Assembly: GCA_946182865.1 (NCBI GenBank)
Contig: CAMHAV010000003.1
Span: forward strand, 1-62,471
Origin: an uncultured Clostridia bacterium
GTDB lineage: Bacteria > Bacillota > Clostridia > Oscillospirales > Acutalibacteraceae
Direction: 5' to 3'
DNA: 62,471 nucleotides
Shown here: positions 56,977-62,471 of the stretch, in pieces
Layout of the letters: each line of letters begins with the position of its first letter
Position numbering within the stretch: position 1 is the stretch's first letter
Position numbers and translations under genes: made by a program
Notes under the pieces: generated by a model
Seen by the model: the letters and a program-made list of their open reading frames with translations, nothing else
Told to the model about the DNA's origin: nothing
Database searches by the model: none

Positions 56977-57004
56977 ATTGTAGCATAGAACAAAAGGTTG
57001 TGAA
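56977..57004 (-). promoter_or_regulatory. Candidate glgP promoter
   Basis: On the minus strand TTCACA (56999-57004), 16 bp, TACAAT (56977-56982) with an extended TGC. The 524-bp stretch 56884-57407 separates divergent glgP and zapA. Apart from this and the zapA promoter I see only AT-rich sequence; a 62-codon plus-strand frame at 56961 shows no coding character. Confidence 0.45.
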
Positions 57005-57336
57005 AAAATCATATACCGATTTGGATTTGCTCATAAATGATAGTCAAATTTGTTTAGATTTACGAAAAAATGGTGAAAATATCATGAATTTCGCAGATGA
57101 GATTTGGCTTATGCAGGATGTTTCGGGAAAAATTTCATTTGCAACGTAACAAAAAATTTATAATTTTGGTACAAAACAGGGAAAATACGGGAATCCGGCG
57201 GAAATTTACACCCATTCATTTTGAACCGCAGGGGGAAAAGTATGCGTGACAGGACAGGCAAGATTTCACTTTCATTGGGAGTGATCGTGAAGTATCCAAA
57301 AAATTTAAAAGTTTTTGTAAACGTGTTAAAATCCGC

Positions 57337-57365
57337 TTCCAACTTGCGCGGATATGTATTATAAT
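57337..57365 (+). promoter_or_regulatory. zapA promoter
   Basis: TTCCAA (57337-57342), 17-bp spacer, TATAAT (57360-57365), 43 bp before zapA. Confidence 0.55.
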
Positions 57366-57407
57366 AGATAAGTATCACTGTGCAATCCATGCATCAAAGG
57401 AGTTTGA

Positions 57408-57773
57408 ATGAATCATATGAAAAACAAGGTACGTCTGAATGTCTGCGGAACCGATTACTACATTGCCTCAGAGGACGACGAGAGCTACATCCGCGCCATC
57501 GGCGACGAGGTAGACGCGAGAATGAACGAAATGATGGCGGGCAGCGACCGCGTTTCCACCACCATGGCGGCGGTACTCTGCGCGCTGAGCTATGCCGACG
57601 AATGCAAAAAGGCACAGGCGGCTTCTGCCGGTCTGCGCAGCCAGATCAAGGCCTACATCGAGGACAGCGAGCGTTCGCGTGTCGAGGCGGAGGAAGCCAA
57701 GCGCGAGATCGAGCGTCTGCGCCGCGAATTGCAGGGCGTGCGTCTGCACCTCGCCGAGCTGGACGACAGATGA
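57408..57773 (+). CDS. zapA: Cell division protein ZapA
   Basis: A 121-residue protein that bundles FtsZ filaments at the division ring. The N-terminal globular part has KVRLNVCGTDYYIASEDDESYIRAIGDEVDARMNEMM, and the C-terminal half (about 75-121) is a long coiled coil EDSERSRVEAEEAKREIERLRRELQGVRLHLAEL. AAAGGAG precedes the ATG. Overlaps the downstream U32 frame by ATGATG/TGA if the upstream start is used. Confidence 0.92.
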   Translation: MNHMKNKVRLNVCGTDYYIASEDDESYIRAIGDEVDARMNEMMAGSDRVSTTMAAVLCALSYADECKKAQAASAGLRSQIKAYIEDSERSRVEAEEAKREIERLRRELQGVRLHLAELDDR

Positions 57774-57817
57774 TGTCCGGCGAAGCGTTACAGGCAAAGA
57801 CACAGGAAAGAAAAAAC

Positions 57818-59938
57818 ATGGAAATCCTTGCTCCGGCAGGTTCGCGGGAGCAGCTCATCGCCGCGGTTCGTTCGGGAGCCGACGCGGTCTATCTCGGCGC
57901 GGGCGGACTCAATGCCCGGCGCGGCGCGGAGAATTTCGGCAGCCCTGACAGTCTGCGGGAGGCGGTGGCCTATTGCCACGCGTCGGGCGTGGATGTGCAT
58001 CTCACCGCCAATATTCTGGTGCGGGACGACGAATGGAACGCCGCCGAAGAACTGATCGGACAGGCGTGCGCACTGGGTATCGACGCGGTGATCGTGCAGG
58101 ATATCGGGCTGGCGCGGTATATTCGCGCCGTCGCTCCCGAACTGGTGCTGCACGCCTCCACCCAGATGTCGCTGCACACCCCCGGCGGCGCGCAGGCGGC
58201 GGCGGAGATGGGATTTCGCCGCGCGGTTCTCGCCCGCGAACTCAGCGGGGAGGAGATTCGGGAAATCGTCAGCGCGTCGCCCATCGAAACGGAAGTGTTT
58301 ATTCACGGCGCGCTGTGCATGTGCGTGTCGGGACAGTGCCTTTTCAGCGCCGTGCTGGGCGGCAGAAGCGGCAACCGCGGACTCTGCGCCCAGCCCTGCC
58401 GCCTGCCCTTCCGGGTGACGGGGGACAGAAGCGGCTTTGACAGCTGCATGAGTCTGAAAGATATGTCGCACATACAGCACATTCCCGCCCTCATAGAGAT
58501 GGGCGTATCTTCCGTCAAGATCGAGGGACGCATGAAGCGTCCCGAATACGTGGCCGCCGCGGTCACGGCCTGCTGTCTCATGCGGGACGAGGGCGAAGTG
58601 CCGCCCGATCTCGCGGAGAAACTCGGCGCGGTCTTTTCTCGTTCGGGCTTTACCGACGGCTACTTTACCGCCAAACGCGGGCGCGGCATGTTCGGCAAGC
58701 GCACCAAGGAGGACGTGGTTTCCGCCTCCTCGGCGCTGCTCGGCTCGCTGCATCCGCTCTATAAAAACGAATACCAGCGCGTGCCGCTGCGCATGGAGCT
58801 GACCGCACGCGACGGGCAGACTCCCGCGCTGCTCCGCGTGAGCGACGGCGAGGGACACGCCGCCGAAGTCAGGGGCGAATGTCCCCAGCCCGCGCTCAAA
58901 GCGCCTTTTGACGAGGCATACGGCCGCAAGATCCTCGGCAAGACAGGCGGCACGCCCTATTATCTGGATACATTGGCCGCCGAGGTGGGGGAGGGGCTGA
59001 CGCTGCCGTCCTCCGCGCTGTCGGGCATGAAGCGGGACGCGCTGGACGCGATCGACGCGGCGCGCCGACTGCCGCGTGCCGTCCCGTTCGGGCCGTCGGA
59101 TGCAACGGCTTCCGCCGTCGCATCCCGCCGCACGTTCGGGCAGGAAAAGCCGGCGCTGCGGGTGATCTTCCACTCGGCAGAGCAGGTGCCTGACAGTCTG
59201 GCGGGCGTGAACATGGCGTATCTCCCCATCGAAACCGACGCGGCGCTGCTGGAATATGCCGTCAAAAAGTTCATACGGCGCGGCGCGGTCCCCGCCGTGG
59301 AAGTGCCGCGGGGACTTTTCGGCAGAGAAGCCGATATTCTGCGGTGGGCGCAGGCGGTCAAATTTATCGGCGTCAATGATATCATGATACATAACGTCGG
59401 GCTGGTTCCCCTGCTGCGGGATACCGGACTGCGGCTGCACGGCGGCTTCGGACTCAATGTCTTCAACAGCCGCGCGCTCGATCAGTCCGCCGCCATGGGA
59501 CTGACCGACAACGAACTCAGCTTCGAGCTGACCCTGCCGCAGATCGCGGCGCTGGGGTCCCGTCAGCCGCGCGGCATGACCGTGCGGGGCAGAATCCCCA
59601 TGATGCTCACGCGCAACTGTCCGGCGGCGCTCTCGCCCAAGGGATGTCTGGGGCGGGCCAAGGAAGGCGGCGCCTGTGGCATTACCGACCGCACAGGCAG
59701 AAATCTTCCCGTCATGTGCCGCATGGGCTGCTCGGAAATCTTCAATCCCGTGATGATGAGCGTCATGGAAAACGTCGCGGGGCGCACCTGCGACGATCTG
59801 TCGCTCGACTGGGTAACGCTCAGCTTCACCGATGAAAGCGCCGAGGAATGCGCCCGCCTGATACATCAATATGTTTCGGGCGACATTTCCAGAGAACCCG
59901 GCATTACATCCGGCCTCTGCTTTAAAGGAGTACTTTAA
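57818..59938 (+). CDS. U32 peptidase-family protein (RlhA-like) with DUF3656 region
   Basis: A 706-residue protein starting MEILAPAGSREQLIAAVRSGADAVYLGAG, the U32 family hallmark, with the metal/active-site region EVFIHGALCMCVSGQCLFSAVLGGRSGNRGLCAQPCRLPF (about 164-203). The long C-terminal part matches the DUF3656-type extension. E. coli RlhA of this group hydroxylates C2501 of 23S rRNA; others modify tRNA, so an RNA-hydroxylation role is likely rather than proteolysis. AGGAAAG precedes the chosen ATG; an in-frame ATG at 57770 overlaps the zapA stop and is possible. Confidence 0.9.
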   Translation: MEILAPAGSREQLIAAVRSGADAVYLGAGGLNARRGAENFGSPDSLREAVAYCHASGVDVHLTANILVRDDEWNAAEELIGQACALGIDAVIVQDIGLARYIRAVAPELVLHASTQMSLHTPGGAQAAAEMGFRRAVLARELSGEEIREIVSASPIETEVFIHGALCMCVSGQCLFSAVLGGRSGNRGLCAQPCRLPFRVTGDRSGFDSCMSLKDMSHIQHIPALIEMGVSSVKIEGRMKRPEYVAAAVTACCLMRDEGEVPPDLAEKLGAVFSRSGFTDGYFTAKRGRGMFGKRTKEDVVSASSALLGSLHPLYKNEYQRVPLRMELTARDGQTPALLRVSDGEGHAAEVRGECPQPALKAPFDEAYGRKILGKTGGTPYYLDTLAAEVGEGLTLPSSALSGMKRDALDAIDAARRLPRAVPFGPSDATASAVASRRTFGQEKPALRVIFHSAEQVPDSLAGVNMAYLPIETDAALLEYAVKKFIRRGAVPAVEVPRGLFGREADILRWAQAVKFIGVNDIMIHNVGLVPLLRDTGLRLHGGFGLNVFNSRALDQSAAMGLTDNELSFELTLPQIAALGSRQPRGMTVRGRIPMMLTRNCPAALSPKGCLGRAKEGGACGITDRTGRNLPVMCRMGCSEIFNPVMMSVMENVAGRTCDDLSLDWVTLSFTDESAEECARLIHQYVSGDISREPGITSGLCFKGVL

Positions 59939-59970
59939 TTCCATTCGGAATTTGTTTGGGGGTTTTACAT

Positions 59971-61353
59971 ATGAAAAAGGGAAAGCGAATGGTTCGGCTT
60001 GGTCTGATGGCGCTGTGTCTGGCAGCGACACTGTGCGTTTCAGGCTGCGCGACCTCTGAGGCGATTGCGGACGGCAAGGACTTCGGAGAGGTAATGCAGG
60101 CGATGAAAAACGATCTCTTCGGCTCCGGTCTGCAAATGTGCAGCCGTCTGGAACTGAGGCTGCCCGTGCGAGAGGGATTCACCCCCATCGAGGACAAGAC
60201 GGCGTATGCTTCTTTGAAAGACACGACCATGAAAGAAGCCTATCAGAAGATAGAGGAATCCATCTATCAGATATCCTCGGAACGCGCCGACAACGGCTGC
60301 TTCCTGCTTCGCTATACGCGGCTGCCCTCGGAACTTAAGTTTGACGACATCTATATTGTCAAGGAAGCGGTGCTGGCTGACCATCCGGAGGCGTTCTGGG
60401 TGCTTGGCAGCTACGATATCCGCAACAACTTCCACGACGGCAATTATCTGGTGCTGTATTCCAAATATTCCTACGAGGAAATCACGGCATTCTACGACAA
60501 CATTAACATCGCCACCGAGCGCATTCTGGCGCAGATTCCCGACAATGCCGACGAACTGACGCGGGAAACGGTCATTCACGACGCGCTGGTGGACAGTGTT
60601 TCCTATGACTTTGAAGCGGCGGAGGCGGATGATTCCTCACAGGACGCGTTTAATATTTACGGCACGCTGGTGAAACAAAAGGCGGTCTGCACCGGCTACG
60701 CGTGCAGCACGAAGATGCTTCTCAACCGCGTGGGCATCGAATGCCGCACGGTGGTGGGTATGTCCAAAAATTCAGGGCATATGTGGAACCAGGTGAAAAT
60801 CAATGAAAACTGGTACAATCTCGATGTGACATGGGATGATTCCGCCACGGAAAGCGACGTGCTTTACAGCCGCTACAGCTATTTCAACCTGACCGACGAG
60901 CGCCTCAACCGCAATCACAAGACCGGGAAAAATATCAGTGAGATGGAGTGCGAATACACCGAGGACGATGTATATGTCACCTCGGAGCTGTACAATTTCG
61001 ATCTGGAAGTCTGCACCTCTACCGAGGCGAACTATTATAGTATGCACGCGCTCACGCTCGACCAGATGAATGACGCGTCGGTTTCCCTCATCACCGATAA
61101 GATGATCGAAACGGCGCAGGCCAAGGGCGAACTGCTTTACATTATTTTTGACGAATCGGTCTCCGCCGAAAAAGCGGAAACATGGCTGAGCAAAAACACG
61201 GGCGGTCAATATTCCGCTCTGGGCAGAAGTCTTTCCAAAGCCAACCAATCGGGCAAAATTTCCCGCGTCAAGACCTGCAATCTGGTGCGAATGTCCTCCG
61301 GCGAGGACGACGTGTGGCCGAATCTGTACGCGGTGCGCCTGATTTATGCCTGA
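59971..61353 (+). CDS. Transglutaminase-like lipoprotein
   Basis: A 460-residue lipoprotein (signal peptide LGLMALCLAATLCVSGC, lipidation at Cys26). It has a transglutaminase-like cysteine-protease fold: catalytic Cys240 in KAVCTGYACSTKMLLNRVGIEC, His270 in GHMWNQVKI and Asp285 in YNLDVTWDD. Sits on the outer membrane face. Such proteins in Clostridia are thought to act on cell-wall or surface peptides; no substrate is known. An in-frame alternative start lies 15 bp upstream. Confidence 0.87.
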   Translation: MKKGKRMVRLGLMALCLAATLCVSGCATSEAIADGKDFGEVMQAMKNDLFGSGLQMCSRLELRLPVREGFTPIEDKTAYASLKDTTMKEAYQKIEESIYQISSERADNGCFLLRYTRLPSELKFDDIYIVKEAVLADHPEAFWVLGSYDIRNNFHDGNYLVLYSKYSYEEITAFYDNINIATERILAQIPDNADELTRETVIHDALVDSVSYDFEAAEADDSSQDAFNIYGTLVKQKAVCTGYACSTKMLLNRVGIECRTVVGMSKNSGHMWNQVKINENWYNLDVTWDDSATESDVLYSRYSYFNLTDERLNRNHKTGKNISEMECEYTEDDVYVTSELYNFDLEVCTSTEANYYSMHALTLDQMNDASVSLITDKMIETAQAKGELLYIIFDESVSAEKAETWLSKNTGGQYSALGRSLSKANQSGKISRVKTCNLVRMSSGEDDVWPNLYAVRLIYA

Positions 61354-61446
61354 CGCGGGTCTGCGCTCACATACCATATCTATTCGGAAACCTGCGTGAA
61401 AAGACCGCCGGGCATTCCGAAACCACAAAAGGAAGCGGAGTTTGCA

Positions 61447-62457
61447 ATGGGTTTATTTTCAAAAGATATCGGCATTGACCTCGGAACGGTCAATACGTTG
61501 GTATATGTCAAGGGCAAGGGAATTGTCATTCGGGAGCCGTCGGTGGTGGCGGTGGATATCCGCACCGACGAGGTGCTGGCGGTGGGAAATCTGGCGCGTG
61601 AGATGATCGGCAGAACGCCGGGCTCCATTGTGGCGCTGCGGCCGCTGACCGACGGCGTTATCGCGGACTTCAACATCACCGCCGAAATGCTCAAGCACTT
61701 CATCCGCAACGCCGTGCAGTCCAATCTGTTTGCGCGTCCGCGCGTGGTCATCTGCATTCCCTCCGGCGTAACGGAAGTGGAGCGCCGCGCCGTGGAGAAC
61801 GCGGCGCGTCAGGCGGGCGGCGGCGTGGTGGAGCTGATCGAGGAACCGATGGCGGCGGCGCTCGGCGCGGGACTTCCCGTAGCCGAAGCGACCGGCAGCA
61901 TGGTCATCGACATCGGCGGCGGCACCACCGATATCGCCGTGATTTCGCTGGGAGATATCGTCATTTCCCGTTCGGTGCGCAAGGCGGGCGACGCGCTCAA
62001 CGCGGCGCTGCTCTCCTTTGTCAAGCGCAAATACAATCTTCTCATCGGTGAACGCACCGCCGAAGATCTCAAGATCAGCGCAGGCTCCGCCTTCCCCTCA
62101 TCGGGAGAAAAGCCCATGTCCATCAAGGGCAGAAACTTGGTGGACGGCCTGCCGAAAACCGTCGTTATTTCGGGCGCGGAGGTGCGCGAGGCGATGACCG
62201 AACCGCTGGCGGACATCGTGGACGCGGTCAAGCAAACGCTGTCGGAGACGCCGCCGGAACTGTCCGCGGACATTCTCGACCACGGCATCATGCTCACAGG
62301 CGGCGGCGCACTGCTGCGCGGATTGGACAAGCTGATCGCGCAGGAAACCGGCATGCCTGTCAACGTGGCGGAGCATCCGCTCGACTGCGTGGCGGAGGGA
62401 ACAGGCCGCATGCTCGACATCAGCGACACCGGCTCCTACTGGAGAATACGGAATTAG
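61447..62457 (+). CDS. mreB: Rod shape-determining actin homologue MreB
   Basis: A 336-residue actin-fold ATPase that guides lateral cell-wall synthesis. Phosphate-1 loop GIDLGTVNTLVYVKGKGIV (9-27), phosphate-2 MVIDIGGGTTDIAVISLG (about 152-169) and adenosine motif LTGGGALLRGLDKLI near 280-294. Complete in the window. The ATG at 61447 follows GCGGAG; a longer in-frame frame upstream is not needed. MreC/MreD would be expected beyond the window edge. A TTAGCCG tandem repeat starts right after the stop. Confidence 0.94.
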   Translation: MGLFSKDIGIDLGTVNTLVYVKGKGIVIREPSVVAVDIRTDEVLAVGNLAREMIGRTPGSIVALRPLTDGVIADFNITAEMLKHFIRNAVQSNLFARPRVVICIPSGVTEVERRAVENAARQAGGGVVELIEEPMAAALGAGLPVAEATGSMVIDIGGGTTDIAVISLGDIVISRSVRKAGDALNAALLSFVKRKYNLLIGERTAEDLKISAGSAFPSSGEKPMSIKGRNLVDGLPKTVVISGAEVREAMTEPLADIVDAVKQTLSETPPELSADILDHGIMLTGGGALLRGLDKLIAQETGMPVNVAEHPLDCVAEGTGRMLDISDTGSYWRIRN

Positions 62458-62471
62458 CCGTTAGCCGTTAG
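62454..62471 (+). repeat. TTAGCCG tandem repeat at the window end
   Basis: ATTAGCCGTTAGCCGTTAG begins with the mreB stop codon and runs off the window. Heptamer arrays of this kind also follow the Band-7 stop codon (30.92 kb). Confidence 0.6.

Noticed and set aside
54697..56988. 763-codon plus-strand open frame opposite glgP
   Set aside because: Antisense shadow of a highly conserved phosphorylase gene; composition dominated by Val/Ala/Asp/Gly/His typical of reverse-complement coding strands.
56961..57149. 62-codon plus-strand frame between glgP and zapA
   Set aside because: AT-rich, no ribosome-binding site, overlaps the predicted glgP promoter, no recognisable domain.
57788..60031. 747-codon minus-strand open frame opposite the U32 gene
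   Set aside because: Shadow of a GC-rich gene with conserved motifs; no ribosome-binding site and His/Arg/Ala-rich product.

Overview
The window reads as a chromosomal segment from a Gram-positive anaerobe of the Clostridia, most likely an Oscillospiraceae/Ruminococcaceae-type gut bacterium. The reasons are the classic Bacillota origin-proximal order rpmH-rnpA-yidD-yidC-jag-mnmE-mnmG-rsmG-soj-spo0J, four sites matching or nearly matching the Bacillus-type parS, many TTGACA/TATAAT promoters, intracellular glycogen and alpha-glucan enzymes, and 'holin-like' micro-toxin genes. No rRNA, tRNA, CRISPR array, prophage or insertion sequence with a transposase was seen.

Layout. 0-9.6 kb is the origin-proximal housekeeping block (ribosomal protein L34, RNase P protein, membrane insertion, tRNA modification, chromosome partition). 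9.6-24 kb is mixed: a lipoprotein, a CNNM/CBS membrane protein, a short Ogt, a QueT transporter behind a structured leader, two membrane proteins on the minus strand, an inverted pair of GC-rich repeats, an ECF sigma/anti-sigma pair, a micro-toxin module plus a decayed copy, a six-repeat Ig-like surface protein, type I pullulanase, an Rpn nuclease, and ThiT behind a TPP riboswitch. 24-28.3 kb is an envelope-stress-like cluster (response regulator, sensor kinase, HtrA protease).

28.5-48.6 kb carries a nearly complete arginine pathway (argG, argH, argJ, argB, argD, argC, argF, all on the plus strand). Its genes are not adjacent. They are separated by small genes resembling orphan immunity proteins of polymorphic toxin systems (SMI1/KNR4, DUF1963, DUF4303-like, CbrC/UPF0167, DMP19-like), a catalytically dead ABC-ATPase homologue, a GNAT, a PNPOx-like protein, a divergent carbamoyltransferase paralogue, a sirtuin, and two near-identical tandem type I toxin-antitoxin-like modules.

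48.7-62.5 kb holds a fucosyltransferase-like gene, a secreted peptidase-like protein with peptidoglycan-binding and Ig-like repeats, a GH13 enzyme and glycogen phosphorylase (minus strand), then zapA, a U32 peptidase-family protein, a transglutaminase-like lipoprotein and mreB (plus strand).

The most unusual content is the set of micro-toxin modules: convergent perfect promoters, a duplicated Shine-Dalgarno, and an overlapping arginine-rich upstream reading frame. The other is the arginine locus used as a scaffold for immunity-like cassettes, one of which is flanked by a 32-bp direct repeat spanning a stop codon, a ribosome-binding site and a start codon. Functional statements rest on recognised motifs and synteny read by eye; no database search was run.
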